NCBI GenBank assembly: GCA_030065915.1
Contig: JASJCQ010000008.1
Span: 62,001 to 126,000 of the forward strand
Reading direction: 5' to 3'
DNA from: Woeseiaceae bacterium
GTDB lineage: Bacteria; Pseudomonadota; Gammaproteobacteria; Steroidobacterales; Woeseiaceae
DNA length: 64,000 nucleotides
The notes beneath the pieces are model-generated. The model did no database searches and was not told the origin of the DNA. It saw only the letters and a program-made list of their open reading frames with translations. The translations under genes were made by a program, and so were the position numbers. Of the stretch, positions 33,552-42,859 are shown one piece after another (the first letter of the stretch is position 1; each line of letters opens with the position of its first letter).

Positions 33552-36500
33552 ACCTGATCCGGACGCTGTTGACCAACCACCCGTTGGTCAACATCCTATT
33601 CGGCGTCGTCCTGATCATGGGTCTTGCTTCCTACGCGACGATGCCTCGCGAGCAGGACCCGGAAATCAATTTCAACTACGTCAATATCACGACGATTCTG
33701 CCCGGCACGTCGGCTGCCGACGTTGAGCAACTGGCGACCGGCCCGCTCGAAGATGCGTTGCGCAACGTCAAGGACATCCGCTTCGTGCAGAGCAAGTCAC
33801 GGCAGAATGTCTCCGAGATTCTTATCCGCTTTCGCGAACTCGACGAACGCGAGTTCGACAAGCGCGTCACTGACCTCAGGCGCGAAATACAGAGCAAGGC
33901 GAACAGCGAATTGCCGGAGAGTGCGGAGGATCCGGAAATTCTCGAGATCACGACGTCAAACGGCTTCCCGACCGCACTCGTCGTTGTCGCGGGCCAAGCC
34001 TACGACGAGGAGCTGAGGCGCCAGGGCAAGCTGATCCAGGACGAACTGGAGCGCCTGTCAGGCGTCGACCAAGTCAATGCGTTCGGCTTCAACGAGCCCG
34101 AGCTGCATGTCGAGATCGACCCGGCAGCGCTGGTGGCCTATAACCTCACGGCAGCCGACGTAGCCGACCAGCTGCGCGCCGCCTACCAGGATGTTTCTGC
34201 AGGCGAGGTCGATGTCGGCTCCGAGGCCTGGCTGCTCCGGGTTGCGGCCAAGACGGCAGACCCCGAGGAGCTGGCGCGTTTCTCGATATCGCCGCGAGCC
34301 GCTCCGACGGTCAAGGTGCCGCTCGACCGGATCGCCAGCGTGCGGCGGGCGACGGAGGAGGCTAACCAGATCGTCAGCGCCCAGGGACGTCCGGCAATCT
34401 CGATGTCGGTCACCAAGGTTGCTTATACGAACACGCTGGAACTCGTTGATCGGATCAACCAGTACATCGAGCAAAAGAACCGCATTCTCGACGGGAGCGG
34501 TATCCAGTTGTTCCTTGCCGACGACCAGACCGTGGCGACGAGGTCGGCGATATCGGTTATGCAGAACAACGCCGTACTCGGCCTGATCCTCGTGCTGTCC
34601 GTATGCTGGCTATTTCTCGGCATCCGCATCGCAGCGTTCGTGACGCTCGGCATCGCCTTCTCGATTGCCGGCGCCTTCTGGGCGCTGAACACAATGGGCA
34701 GCACGCTGAACGTTTCGGTGCTGCTCGGCATCGTTATCGTGCTTGGCATGCTCGTCGACGATGCCGTCGTCGTTGTCGAGGCCATGTACTATCGCCTGCA
34801 GCGCGGACAGGAGGCGATTGCGGCCGCGTTGTCGGCGCTGGCGGAAGTCGGTCGACCCGTTCTGTCCGCCGTACTGACAACCATTTCGGCTTTCCTGCCA
34901 CTGATCCTGCTGCCGGGCATCGTCGGTGAATTCATGAAGGTCGTGCCGATCGTCGTTGCCCTCGGACTGCTGGTCAGCCTGGTCGAGGCTTTCTGGATTC
35001 TGCCGTCGCACGTCATCAGCGTCAGCGGCAATCGTAAGGTGTCGTCGTCGGCGTACCTGAACACCTGGCGCGGCCGCTGGACCCACGCACTGCGAATCAA
35101 GTACACGAAGGCGCTGGGGTACGTGTTCCGGCGACCGCTCAGGTTCTTCGCCGTCGCATTCCTGATGTTCGCGCTGTCCATCGTTGCGATCGCAACCGAC
35201 CGGGTTCGAGTGGACTTCTTCGCTATCGACCCGTTCCGAATCATCTACGTAAACGTCGACATGCCGGCCGAGTCCCAGCTCGAGGAGACGCTCGACAACC
35301 TGAATCGCGTGCAGGCCGCCATCCAACCACTCGTCGACGAGAGCGAGCTCCGGGCGATGATCGGCATGGCCGGCCTGCGATTCACCGATGCCGAGATCCT
35401 GTACGGCGATCACTACGGACAGATCCAGCTGTCGCTGAATCCCGAGCAGGACGATAGTCGTGGCGTCTACGAGATCAGGGATTCGCTGCGCGATGCGGTC
35501 GCTCGCGCCGCCGGCAATGCGACCGTTTCCTACTTCGTACCCAGCGGCGGCCCACCGGCTGAGAAAGACGTCGCACTGAAGCTGGTCGGCGACAGCTTCG
35601 ATGAACTACGCGCAGCCGTACAGGCAATGAAGGCGATCATTGCCGACATCCCGGGCTCCGACAACATCGAAGACGACGAGGTGTTGGGGCGTCCCGAGTT
35701 GACGTTGGCGCTGGATTTCCAGGCCATCCGCGAGGCTGGTCTGAATCCCGGTGACGTGTCGCGGTTGCTTCGGCTGCACGTCGATGGCGAGGTCATCGCG
35801 TTCACTCGAGACCTCGGCGAGAAACTCGAACTCCGGGTCCGTGGCCCGCAGCGCAACGTCGGGGAGGTTGAGGCCATCCTGGACGATCCCGTGGCTCTGC
35901 CTGGCGGGGGCAACACGACGTTCAGGGCGCTGACGACAAGCAGCGTCACCCAGTCGAGCGGCACGATCAAGCACTACAATTATCGACGTTCGATCACGGT
36001 ATCGGCCGATCTCGGCGATGGGTCCCCGGATACCGTGACGGCGAACAACCAGATCGTCGACAAATGGAACGAGATTCGTGTGGACTACCCGTCGGTCAGC
36101 CTGGAGCTGTCCGGCGCCTTCGATGATATCCAGGAGAGCCTCGACTCGATGTTGCTGTTGTTCATGCTCGGCCTGGCATTGATCTACCTGATCCTGGCGA
36201 CGCAATTCCGCAGCTATTTCCAGCCGATGCTGATCCTGTTTACCGTGCCGATGGCGTTTACCGGCGTGGTGTTCGGTTTGTTCGTGACGCAGTACGCCCT
36301 GAGCCTGTACACGCTGTACGGGATTGTCGCGCTGACCGGCATTGCCGTGAACGCCGCGATCGTGTTGATCGATGCGACCAATGCGCGCATGAACAGCGGC
36401 ATGCGTTCGCTTCACGCGGTGATGTACGCGGCGCGGCGCCGCGTGGTGCCCATCCTGATGACGTCGTTGACGACGATTGCGGGCCTCTTCTCCCTGGCGA

Positions 36501-36694
36501 CGGGCCTGGGCGGCAAGTCCGCCATCTGGGGCCCCGTGGCGGCGAGCATGGTGTTCGGCCTCATGGTGGGCACGGTGCTGACACTGTTCCTGATCCCGGT
36601 GCTCGCACGCGCGTTCATTCGGCTGCGGGATGGCCGTATTCGCCTATGGCTGATGAACAAACTCTCTCGCCTGCTGCCGCAACCGTCGACCTGA
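33548..36694 (+). CDS. RND-family efflux pump, permease subunit
   Basis: 1048 residues, the full RND length. First helix from residue ~12 (NHPLVNILFGVVLIMGLASY), two large periplasmic loops (about 35-330 and 560-860), and helix clusters at 335-500 and 865-1030. The proton-relay acidic pair is in helix 4 at GMLVDDAVVVVEAMYYR. The porter-domain start MPREQDPEINFNYVNITTI resembles the less-studied metabolite and drug exporters rather than AcrB. Exports small molecules using the proton gradient. Substrate unknown. Confidence 0.93.
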   Translation: MNLIRTLLTNHPLVNILFGVVLIMGLASYATMPREQDPEINFNYVNITTILPGTSAADVEQLATGPLEDALRNVKDIRFVQSKSRQNVSEILIRFRELDEREFDKRVTDLRREIQSKANSELPESAEDPEILEITTSNGFPTALVVVAGQAYDEELRRQGKLIQDELERLSGVDQVNAFGFNEPELHVEIDPAALVAYNLTAADVADQLRAAYQDVSAGEVDVGSEAWLLRVAAKTADPEELARFSISPRAAPTVKVPLDRIASVRRATEEANQIVSAQGRPAISMSVTKVAYTNTLELVDRINQYIEQKNRILDGSGIQLFLADDQTVATRSAISVMQNNAVLGLILVLSVCWLFLGIRIAAFVTLGIAFSIAGAFWALNTMGSTLNVSVLLGIVIVLGMLVDDAVVVVEAMYYRLQRGQEAIAAALSALAEVGRPVLSAVLTTISAFLPLILLPGIVGEFMKVVPIVVALGLLVSLVEAFWILPSHVISVSGNRKVSSSAYLNTWRGRWTHALRIKYTKALGYVFRRPLRFFAVAFLMFALSIVAIATDRVRVDFFAIDPFRIIYVNVDMPAESQLEETLDNLNRVQAAIQPLVDESELRAMIGMAGLRFTDAEILYGDHYGQIQLSLNPEQDDSRGVYEIRDSLRDAVARAAGNATVSYFVPSGGPPAEKDVALKLVGDSFDELRAAVQAMKAIIADIPGSDNIEDDEVLGRPELTLALDFQAIREAGLNPGDVSRLLRLHVDGEVIAFTRDLGEKLELRVRGPQRNVGEVEAILDDPVALPGGGNTTFRALTTSSVTQSSGTIKHYNYRRSITVSADLGDGSPDTVTANNQIVDKWNEIRVDYPSVSLELSGAFDDIQESLDSMLLLFMLGLALIYLILATQFRSYFQPMLILFTVPMAFTGVVFGLFVTQYALSLYTLYGIVALTGIAVNAAIVLIDATNARMNSGMRSLHAVMYAARRRVVPILMTSLTTIAGLFSLATGLGGKSAIWGPVAASMVFGLMVGTVLTLFLIPVLARAFIRLRDGRIRLWLMNKLSRLLPQPST

Positions 36695-36788
36695 CGATTG
36701 GCACAGATGGCGCTCACGGCCGGCGGGACATGGCCCGCCCGACGACGGTAATCGAGTAGAATCCGTGGCTGGCCATGAGGATATCGAT

Positions 36789-37520
36789 GTGACGAGAAAG
36801 ACTGCGTTTCTATGGGTGACCGGGCTTGTTATGACTGCAGCCATGGGCTCGCTCAGCAGTTCAGCAGAAGGACTCGAAGGTGCCGGACCGGCCGTGCCGG
36901 CCGGTTCGCCGCAAAACGATCAGTACGTCGGAACCTACGAGCAATTCGACACGCCGATGGGTAGCTCGATAAGCGTACTGATGGTAAACGGTGACAAGAT
37001 CAAGATCGCGTCAGTGGACGACACGCAGTACGTCAATATCCCCCTTAGGACCGAGTACCAGAACCGAACGCTGAAAACCCCCATTCCGGAGATCCGGCTG
37101 TTGGGGACCTATCGTGTGAATGGAAACTCGAAGACGGACGCCTACACCGGTGGAGAGATCTTTATCGTCAGGAAGATGGAATATCTGGGCGGCGGAGAGG
37201 GCGTGGTCAACGAGCGAGAACGCCGGTTCTTGCCAGACTTCTTCACGATCGATGCCGACGCCGCGGGACCGTTAACCCTGTCGGAACTCCAGATTCGATT
37301 CCCGGATTCCCTCAAGCCTTATTTCAGTGACGATGCGCTGGCGTGCTTTTACCGCCAGGTTGAACGCCGCGCCGCTGACTTGGGTAATCCTGAGACGATG
37401 CAGCCCATCAGGCGCGTGTTGCTGTTCAACACCAAACAGCAGTGGGAGCAGAGCTCAATCGCCGAGCGGCGTCTGCAGCTCGCTCGTTATGTGACCAGCA
37501 TGGCTCTGGGGGATTGCTGA
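36789..37520 (+). CDS. unknown exported protein
   Basis: 243 residues from GTG 36789, which has TGAGG 8 bases upstream; GTG 36765 would add eight residues before the signal. Signal peptide about 5-29 (TAFLWVTGLVMTAAMGSLSSSA). The mature part has no recognised domain; it contains a glycine-rich GGGEGVVNERERRFLPDFF and two cysteines near the C-terminal part. Single gene between the RND operon and the convergent aldo/keto reductase. Codon use matches the neighbours, so it is probably a resident gene of unknown role. Confidence 0.6.
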   Translation: MTRKTAFLWVTGLVMTAAMGSLSSSAEGLEGAGPAVPAGSPQNDQYVGTYEQFDTPMGSSISVLMVNGDKIKIASVDDTQYVNIPLRTEYQNRTLKTPIPEIRLLGTYRVNGNSKTDAYTGGEIFIVRKMEYLGGGEGVVNERERRFLPDFFTIDADAAGPLTLSELQIRFPDSLKPYFSDDALACFYRQVERRAADLGNPETMQPIRRVLLFNTKQQWEQSSIAERRLQLARYVTSMALGDC

Positions 37521-37563
37521 GGGCCGTATCGCGGTGGTTCTCGATGTGGCTCGAGTCCGGCCG

Positions 37564-38511
37564 TCAGGGCACGCTACGACCTTGCGCACGCTCCAGCAGG
37601 CTATACCAGTCCTCGCGCGACAGCTCGACGCCATCGGCCTCGGCGCTCTGACGCAACCGCTCCGGGTTCGTCGTGCCTAAAACGGGTTGGATTCCGGCCG
37701 GATGTCGCAGCAGCCAGGCGAGCAGTATTGCCGATGCATTAGTCGCATGACGCTCCGCCAGTTCATGCACCAGTGAGGACGTTTCACGAACGTTCTGCGG
37801 GGCATCGGCCGGCGGGCTGAACAGCCGTCCGCCAGCTACGGGGGACCATGCCTGGATCGTGATGCCTTTCAGGCGGCAATCGTCGAGCATGCCGGATGCC
37901 GGCGCAAAGCCCTGTCCGGTGTTGACTCTTGCGCCCTCGGCAATCAGCTCGGCGTGCAGAAGACTAACTTCGACCTGGTTAACGATCAGGTCCTGGTCGA
38001 GCGAGCGCTGCAGCAGTTCGATCTGGTGGCCGTCAAAGTTGCTCACGCCGAAGTCGGCAACCTTGCCGCTACCCGACAAGGCGTCAAATGCGCGAGCGAC
38101 TTCATCCGGCTCCATCAGCAAGTCCGGGCGATGCAACAGCAGGATATCGAGCTGTTCGATCTGCAATCGTTCGAGTATTCCTTCGACAGATCGCATGATG
38201 TGTTCGTAGCTGAAGTCATAGCGCGACGGCGCCGAATCGCCGTAGGTATCGCCGGCGAAGCGAATGCCGCACTTGGATTGAATTACCATATGGTCACGCC
38301 AGGCGGGATTGCGCTTCAGGAGCTCGCCGAACGCAGTTTCGCAATATCCGGCGCCGTAGATGTCGGCGTGGTCATAGAAGTTGATACCGGCAGACAGCGC
38401 CGTGTCGATCAGACGTTCGCGGTCTTCGACAGTCTCTAGCTGTCCGAGATTCATGCAGCCACAGGCAATCCGCGAGACTCGCGTTTCGTTTTTTAGCTGG
38501 TATGTCTTCAT
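37564..38511 (-). CDS. aldo/keto reductase (YdhF-type)
   Basis: 315 residues, (beta/alpha)8 NADPH-dependent oxidoreductase. Catalytic Asp and Tyr are in FYDHADIYGAGYCE, Lys in VIQSKCGIRF and His in LLLHRPDLLM. The C-terminal GTTNPERLRQ is the NADP-phosphate-binding loop. Fits the YdhF group more than xylose or aldose reductases. Substrate unknown. Its start overlaps the stop of the HAD gene by 4 bp, so the two are coupled. Confidence 0.88.
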   Translation of the reverse strand: MKTYQLKNETRVSRIACGCMNLGQLETVEDRERLIDTALSAGINFYDHADIYGAGYCETAFGELLKRNPAWRDHMVIQSKCGIRFAGDTYGDSAPSRYDFSYEHIMRSVEGILERLQIEQLDILLLHRPDLLMEPDEVARAFDALSGSGKVADFGVSNFDGHQIELLQRSLDQDLIVNQVEVSLLHAELIAEGARVNTGQGFAPASGMLDDCRLKGITIQAWSPVAGGRLFSPPADAPQNVRETSSLVHELAERHATNASAILLAWLLRHPAGIQPVLGTTNPERLRQSAEADGVELSREDWYSLLERAQGRSVP

Positions 38512-39248
38512 TCTCGTGCTTCGTCCAAGACCGCGTTAGCCAGCTCCGCAAGCGAGAAGAACTGGAAGTCGACTGATGGCCACTCTTCGACCGGTTTTGT
38601 CGCTCCCCAGTCTCCCGATTCCGAGAGCCGCTGTCGATCGATCCAGCAATTGGCAATGCCGAATTCGTTTGCCTGCTGGTGATCGTGCATCAGGCTCTGT
38701 GCGATGTGTAACAACTCGTCCACACTCGCACCGAAATCGGCCTCGACATGCTCGAGCAGGTACTCGAAGTTTGCGGGATCAGGCTTGTAGGAGCCGATGT
38801 CTTCGGCCAGGTAGATGGCGTCGAATTCGACGCCGAGTTTCTGGTTCGACGCGGCAAAGCTGTCCTGATCGACGTTTGACAGGATAACCAGCCTGAAGTG
38901 TCGCTTCAGAATCCTGAGCGACTCAGCGGCATCGGCAAAGGCTGGCCAACGATGCACCGAAAATCCGAAAGCTCTGTCCAGCTCTTCATCGGAGTGCAGG
39001 TGAAACTCATCTGCGATGTCCCGGTGCACTCGCTTGAGAATCTCGGAGTATCGCAGCGCAGGGTTTTCTGCCTCTTGCTCGGACTCATACCGGCCGAAGG
39101 CGGTCAGCGCCTCCGACCTGCCGATGTCATCCCTGTGATTGGCCATCAACAGCGGCTGCAGCGCGTCCCAGATGCCCGTTTCCCAGTCGATCAACGTGCC
39201 GTAGCAGTCGAAACTCATGACCGGGAAGTCTGCCAGCTTGCTGTCCAT
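38508..39248 (-). CDS. HAD hydrolase, haloacid-dehalogenase type II-like
   Basis: 246 residues. Motif I is SFDCYGTLIDWETGIW with the nucleophile Asp in FDCYGT, which is typical of type II 2-haloacid dehalogenases and relatives. Motif II VILSNVDQDSF, motif III IGSYKPDPANFEYL with Lys, motif IV HIAQSLMHDHQQANEFG. The usual aromatic dehalogenase cradle is not clear, so the substrate could be a phosphate ester instead. First gene of a pair with the aldo/keto reductase. Confidence 0.82.
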   Translation of the reverse strand: MDSKLADFPVMSFDCYGTLIDWETGIWDALQPLLMANHRDDIGRSEALTAFGRYESEQEAENPALRYSEILKRVHRDIADEFHLHSDEELDRAFGFSVHRWPAFADAAESLRILKRHFRLVILSNVDQDSFAASNQKLGVEFDAIYLAEDIGSYKPDPANFEYLLEHVEADFGASVDELLHIAQSLMHDHQQANEFGIANCWIDRQRLSESGDWGATKPVEEWPSVDFQFFSLAELANAVLDEARE

Positions 39249-39300
39249 GCGCGTCAGTGTAAAGGATTCGCGAAAGCAGGTTCAGTGGCGATACCTGCGC

Positions 39301-39330
39301 AAAAAAAAGCGAGGCTCGAGCCTCGCTTTT
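39301..39330 (-). terminator. intrinsic terminator of cspA
   Basis: Perfect palindrome AGCGAGGCTCGAGCCTCGCT (39309-39328). On the minus strand it is followed by eight T (39301-39308 read in reverse). It ends cspA and is weakly bidirectional, with four T on the plus side. Confidence 0.93.
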
Positions 39331-39349
39331 CGTCGACCGGGTCGGCGAA

Positions 39350-39556
39350 TCAGAGCTTTACGATATTCTCCGCCTGCGGGCCTTTTTTGCCTTCGGTGAT
39401 CGTGAACTCTACCTTCTGGCCTTCTGCCAGCGTCTTGAATCCATCGCCGGCTATTGCGCTGAAGTGGGCGAACACGTCCGGTCCGCCTTCCTGCTCGATG
39501 AAGCCGAAGCCCTTCGATTCGTTAAACCACTTTACGGTTCCAGTGACTGTAGACAT
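39350..39556 (-). CDS. cold-shock protein (CspA family)
   Basis: 68 residues, one cold-shock domain. RNP1 is KGFGFIEQ and RNP2 is VFAHFSAI. Begins [20 protein letters not shown], the standard CSD opening. Binds single-stranded RNA and DNA and melts RNA structures. GAGGAA ribosome site 5 bases before the ATG. It has its own terminator and a long leader, so it is a single-gene unit. The paralogue (CspA, CspC, CspD) cannot be assigned from sequence alone. Confidence 0.95.
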   Translation of the reverse strand: MSTVTGTVKWFNESKGFGFIEQEGGPDVFAHFSAIAGDGFKTLAEGQKVEFTITEGKKGPQAENIVKL

Positions 39557-39666
39557 TGTGTTCCTCGCTTTCTACAAGTAGATCATGCCCATGCGGGCGG
39601 TCATGCTGAAATAGTGCTACTACTTATGGAACGCGCAGTGGGCCACCGAAAGCGGCGTCTTGGTGT
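39557..39666 (-). promoter_or_regulatory. long cspA-type 5' leader and promoter
   Basis: TAATAT read on the minus strand at 39678-39673 is a candidate -10, giving a leader of about 110 nt before the ATG. Long structured leaders of cold-shock genes act as RNA thermometers; I have not folded this one. No strong -35 is seen. Confidence 0.45.
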
Positions 39667-39770
39667 GCATAAATATTAGACGTCTTTTCAAGCTAGCCAG
39701 AGTATAACCAGCCTGTAAGGGGTCGGCGACAGTATTTTTGTGAATCTTTTCTGACAGTCCGGCGCGGTGC

Positions 39771-40286
39771 TTAGCGAATGACCTGAAACCCTCTGACGTC
39801 AAACGTGTACTCTTCGTCGAGACTGGCGCCGTCCCGGATGATCCTCGCATTGGTCGGGTAACCATAGTCTGAGTCATAAAAGACGAAGACGGTGTGACCG
39901 GCCACAATGGCGGCCTCGATGAGGTCGAACAGCAAGTCGATGTCCGCCGGCTCCGCAGGCCCATAGCCGAGCCCCGGCGCGCCGTAGTCGGCGTCGAACC
40001 GGAACGTTTTGCCCGTCGCATCGACCGTTACACGGTAGGGATCCGCATAGTCCGCATCGCAGTTGCAGTCACGGTCAACGACATATTCATAAGCGTCGGG
40101 CCGACGTCGCTGCCACAGGCGTCGCTGGCTATCGATCTCCTGCAGCCGTGTATCGCTGCTGTCGGTCTGCTCCGGAGCCGGCAGCGTCAGGATATAGCCG
40201 GCCGACACGAAGATGATCAGCAGCATGATGACCCCGGCGAGCAATGTCGCCGTCTGAAAGCCCGGTTTCGGTTTCTGCGAGTGCAC
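39771..40286 (-). CDS. DUF6174-domain membrane-anchored protein
   Basis: 171 residues. One N-terminal membrane helix (LLAGVIMLLIIFVSAGYILTL, about 14-34), a linker, then a DUF6174-type domain with RRLWQRRRPDAYEYVVDRDCNCD, where the DCNC pair matches the conserved cysteines of the family, and a DLLFDLIEAAI helix before an NARIIRDGASLDEEYTF hairpin. Function of the family is unknown. 4 bp downstream of the MAPEG gene and co-transcribed with it. Confidence 0.65.
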   Translation of the reverse strand: MHSQKPKPGFQTATLLAGVIMLLIIFVSAGYILTLPAPEQTDSSDTRLQEIDSQRRLWQRRRPDAYEYVVDRDCNCDADYADPYRVTVDATGKTFRFDADYGAPGLGYGPAEPADIDLLFDLIEAAIVAGHTVFVFYDSDYGYPTNARIIRDGASLDEEYTFDVRGFQVIR

Positions 40287-40290
40287 CAGC

Positions 40291-40683
40291 CTACAGCACC
40301 CCTGCGGTTGCGTAGATGCCGAGAATGCCGAAAGCCGACAGGCTCAATACCGTGAATGTCGCGGCCATGCCGAACACTCGGTAACGATAGTCTTCTTCGA
40401 GCTGGCTGACACCGTATGCATGCGCGGCACGGCCTGCGAGCAGCGACAGCCCCAGAACGTGAATCCACCAGCCGGGGCCCGACAGCATCTCAAGTAAGGC
40501 CATGCAGATAAGGCTCAGCGGCACGTACTCGCAGAAGTTCGCATGGACCCGCGTCGCGCGTTCCAGCACCGGTTCGCGAGAGGGTCCGATCGGTACGCCG
40601 TAGTGTCGGCGCAAGCGAAGTGTTCGAACACTGAGGCCGATGAGTATCAATGCGAAAAGGGCACCGTAGAAAGGAGTCAGCAT
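40291..40683 (-). CDS. MAPEG-family membrane protein
   Basis: 130 residues, four membrane helices. The MAPEG signature is clear: YGVPIGPSREPVLERATRVHANFCEYVPLSL, in which RATRVHANFCEYVP holds the conserved Arg, Asn and Glu, then RAAHAYG. Family members conjugate or isomerise lipophilic substrates with glutathione; the bacterial role is open. ATG at 40683 rather than GTG at 40689 because GAGGTG lies just upstream. Confidence 0.85.
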   Translation of the reverse strand: MLTPFYGALFALILIGLSVRTLRLRRHYGVPIGPSREPVLERATRVHANFCEYVPLSLICMALLEMLSGPGWWIHVLGLSLLAGRAAHAYGVSQLEEDYRYRVFGMAATFTVLSLSAFGILGIYATAGVL

Positions 40684-40756
40684 GGTCACCTCGGATCGTT
40701 AACTGTATCGCCGATAAGCCACTGGGATGTCCAACGGCGTCACCTTTTCGATTCTG

Positions 40757-41209
40757 TCATGCTTTGATGGGAATCTCGAAGAGCGGGAGGGATCGTCCCG
40801 GAATACTGCCTGACGCACGCTCGCCGACCCGGCTGGCGCCGGCTGCAAGGTAGAAGGCCTCGGCATTCGGATCCCCCTGTATCAGCATGCGCGACGCCCC
40901 CAGTGAGGCCGCGCGACTGATGGCGTGTTCGATAAGCGCTTTGCCCACACCGCTGCCGATACTCGACGGCTCGACGAACAGCGCTTCGAGCTCGACCCCG
41001 TCGTCTGCGAGTTCCGCTAACCCGTAGAAGCCTATGACGACGCCGTCATCGTCCGCGCAGACGCAGTTCTGAATCTGCTCCGGCTGCACCGTCAGCTCGT
41101 TCCTGCAGGCTTCGATAAACGCGTCGGAATAACCCCAATGAGCCTTCGAACGAAGGGCCAGTTCACTGAGGAGCCTGGCCTCTTCAGAAACGGCTGCCCT
41201 GATGATCAC
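40757..41209 (-). CDS. GNAT acetyltransferase
   Basis: About 150 residues. Motif A, the acetyl-CoA loop, is GVELEALFVEPSSIGSGVGKALIEHA, with the Q/RxxGxG/A-like SIGSGVG. FYLAAGASRVGE is motif B. The GTG at 41209 is preferred; the frame extends to 41287 but that part overlaps the dioxygenase gene. Possible target: a small amine or a protein N-terminus. Immediately follows the dioxygenase gene (stops and starts overlap by a few bases). Confidence 0.78.
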   Translation of the reverse strand: MIIRAAVSEEARLLSELALRSKAHWGYSDAFIEACRNELTVQPEQIQNCVCADDDGVVIGFYGLAELADDGVELEALFVEPSSIGSGVGKALIEHAISRAASLGASRMLIQGDPNAEAFYLAAGASRVGERASGSIPGRSLPLFEIPIKA

Positions 41210-41231
41210 GTCGGTACGGTCCAGCGACTCG

Positions 41232-41885
41232 TCAGCCGAGCACGATATCGAATCGATATACCGGCAGCCGGGTCTCTTCGTCGACATCCGCGGTGGCGGT
41301 GAGCAGCGGCCAGAGTTCTTTCGACAGATTCTTCAGGACGATGTCGTCTTCCATCAGAGGATCGCCTTCGAAGTACATCTGCGTCGTGATGTTCTCGAAG
41401 TCCGGGTGAGAAACCTTGTAATGAATGTGGCGGCAGCGGCGCGGCGATGACGCGCTCCGGCCCAACGCGTAGGCGCCGGGCATGATCGTCTTGAAGCCGT
41501 AGTAGCCTTCTTCATCGGTCGTCATAATGCCCCAGCCCTGAAAGTGCTCGTCCAATGGCGCCGGGTTGTTGTCAGCCGGATGGCTGTATCGGCCATGGTG
41601 ATTTGCCTGCCAGACATCAACAACGGCATCCGTCAGCGGCTTGCCGGCGGTGTTCAGCACCCGCCCGCGTACGAGAATCGGATCGCCAGTGGCGGTTTCG
41701 GTGTGACCATCGATGATCGTCAGGTCGATGTCTTTATCGGCCTGGTCGACGACGGGATAGAACGGCCCTTCTGTCTGCTCAGGCGTGGCGGTTGCGTCGG
41801 CTAGCGACGGGCTCGCGATCAGTGCGCCGGTTGCTAGCCCGAGGCTTTGCGCAACCTGCCGGCGTGTGTAGGTCCTGCTGGCCAT
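41232..41885 (-). CDS. intradiol ring-cleavage dioxygenase-like protein
   Basis: 217 residues with a Tat-like signal (TRRQVAQSLGLATGALIA, about 5-22) ending near SLA. Mature part is the intradiol fold: TEGPFYPVVDQADKDIDL, RVLNTAGKPLTDAVVDVWQAN, GYYGFKTIMPGAY and RCRHIHYKVSHPDF, with the Tyr and two His iron ligands. Such enzymes open catechol rings between the hydroxyls. Export is unusual for this class but is known for a subgroup of secreted dioxygenase-like proteins. AGGAG precedes the ATG at 41885. Confidence 0.82.
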   Translation of the reverse strand: MASRTYTRRQVAQSLGLATGALIASPSLADATATPEQTEGPFYPVVDQADKDIDLTIIDGHTETATGDPILVRGRVLNTAGKPLTDAVVDVWQANHHGRYSHPADNNPAPLDEHFQGWGIMTTDEEGYYGFKTIMPGAYALGRSASSPRRCRHIHYKVSHPDFENITTQMYFEGDPLMEDDIVLKNLSKELWPLLTATADVDEETRLPVYRFDIVLG

Positions 41886-42016
41886 AGTCGGGCTCCTTTT
41901 TTTGAGTTCAGCGCGCGGCTGTTTCATGTCAGCCAAAAGCCAGACGTCGAGTATGACCTTTAGCGGTGGTCGAGCGCACCCGATCCTTCCGACAGCAATG
42001 TCAATAAGGCCAATCA

Positions 42017-42082
42017 TTTTGTAAAGCATACTTGACTTATGGGTTGCTGCGCGGCAGTATAGGTCAAGCTTACTTTACAAAA
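42017..42082. promoter_or_regulatory. 24-bp-arm inverted repeat, candidate operator
   Basis: Left arm 42017-42040 and right arm 42059-42082 match at 20 of 24 positions as reverse complements. Each arm carries GTAAAG...CTTGAC, and the 18-bp centre is GC-rich. It sits 11 bp before the small gene at 42093, about 130 bp upstream of the divergent dioxygenase start, and a short way before an XRE regulator, so autoregulation is plausible. It could also form a hairpin RNA. Confidence 0.65.
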
Positions 42083-42092
42083 AGACAAACTA

Positions 42093-42419
42093 ATGAGACA
42101 AAAACCCAGTACTACCAGAGCGTTACCGACCAGGCGGAAATCCTGGCGAGCGCGCAATCGTCTTGTGTTTGCCGCCGTTCTGGCGCTGGCGTTCGGTATG
42201 GGCCTCTCAGCGGGCACGCCGTATGACGCGACAGGATCACTCGACCTGACGTTCGCCCTGGACGTGGGATCGACCGCGAGGCTATCGATGCGCGTAGCCG
42301 TGCCCAGCACTCTTCTTGACGCCTCGGTGCCAGGAGGACCGACCGAGGCCGCGGGAGTATCCCTGCGGCTGACGTTGCTTCCTCGGCCGAGCTTCGAACG
42401 AATCAATCATTCAAATTAG
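42093..42419 (+). CDS. unknown small exported protein
   Basis: 108 residues. A basic N-terminus is followed by a hydrophobic stretch (LVFAAVLALAFGMGLSAG, about 24-41) with a possible cleavage site, then a short soluble part ending in a basic tail. No domain recognised. Just after the inverted repeat and 17 bp before the membrane protein gene, so it may be the first gene of the XRE operon. The lack of conserved motifs keeps the score moderate. Confidence 0.45.
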   Translation: MRQKPSTTRALPTRRKSWRARNRLVFAAVLALAFGMGLSAGTPYDATGSLDLTFALDVGSTARLSMRVAVPSTLLDASVPGGPTEAAGVSLRLTLLPRPSFERINHSN

Positions 42420-42436
42420 GACAAGGAAATATCACC

Positions 42437-42859
42437 ATGACCGGAACATCTTCTGAAGCACCCCACTTCAAAAAGGGCGTGGCGCAATCGACCCGACAGC
42501 TCGCCATCTGGACCGTCGCCTGGCTGGTCAGCCTGGCGATTGCAACATTCGGATCGACGCTGGTCTGGGACTCCAATCTGACGCTCAAGCTCTCCAGTAT
42601 CCTGATCAACTTACTGATCGGTATTGGCACGATCAAGGCGAATGTTCGGCACATCCAGAGTCTCGACGAGATGATGCAGCGCGTGCACCTTGAGGCCATG
42701 GGCATGGCGATGGGAATAGCGATTGTCGCCGGGATCTCTCTTTCGGTGCTCTCAACGGCGGAAGTTCTGCCGTTCAAGGTCGATATCAGCGTCATCGTCA
42801 TGCTACTGGGTCTCGTCTACGGCATCGGGACGGTTGTCGGCATGCGGAGATACAAATGA
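42437..42859 (+). CDS. membrane protein of an XRE-regulator pair
   Basis: 140 residues with four membrane helices: about 25-45 (AIWTVAWLVSLAIATFG), 52-70, 90-110 and 118-135. Polar start, SSEAPHFKKGVAQSTRQL. No lipobox or enzyme motif. The ATGA overlap with the next gene shows that it is coupled to the regulator. Small membrane proteins of this kind with a downstream XRE gene occur in many bacteria, without known function. Confidence 0.7.
   Translation: MTGTSSEAPHFKKGVAQSTRQLAIWTVAWLVSLAIATFGSTLVWDSNLTLKLSSILINLLIGIGTIKANVRHIQSLDEMMQRVHLEAMGMAMGIAIVAGISLSVLSTAEVLPFKVDISVIVMLLGLVYGIGTVVGMRRYK

Noticed and set aside
36722..36739. GGCGGG / CCCGCC hairpin after the RND pump gene
   Set aside because: No T-run follows, and GC-rich pairs of this size arise often by chance here.
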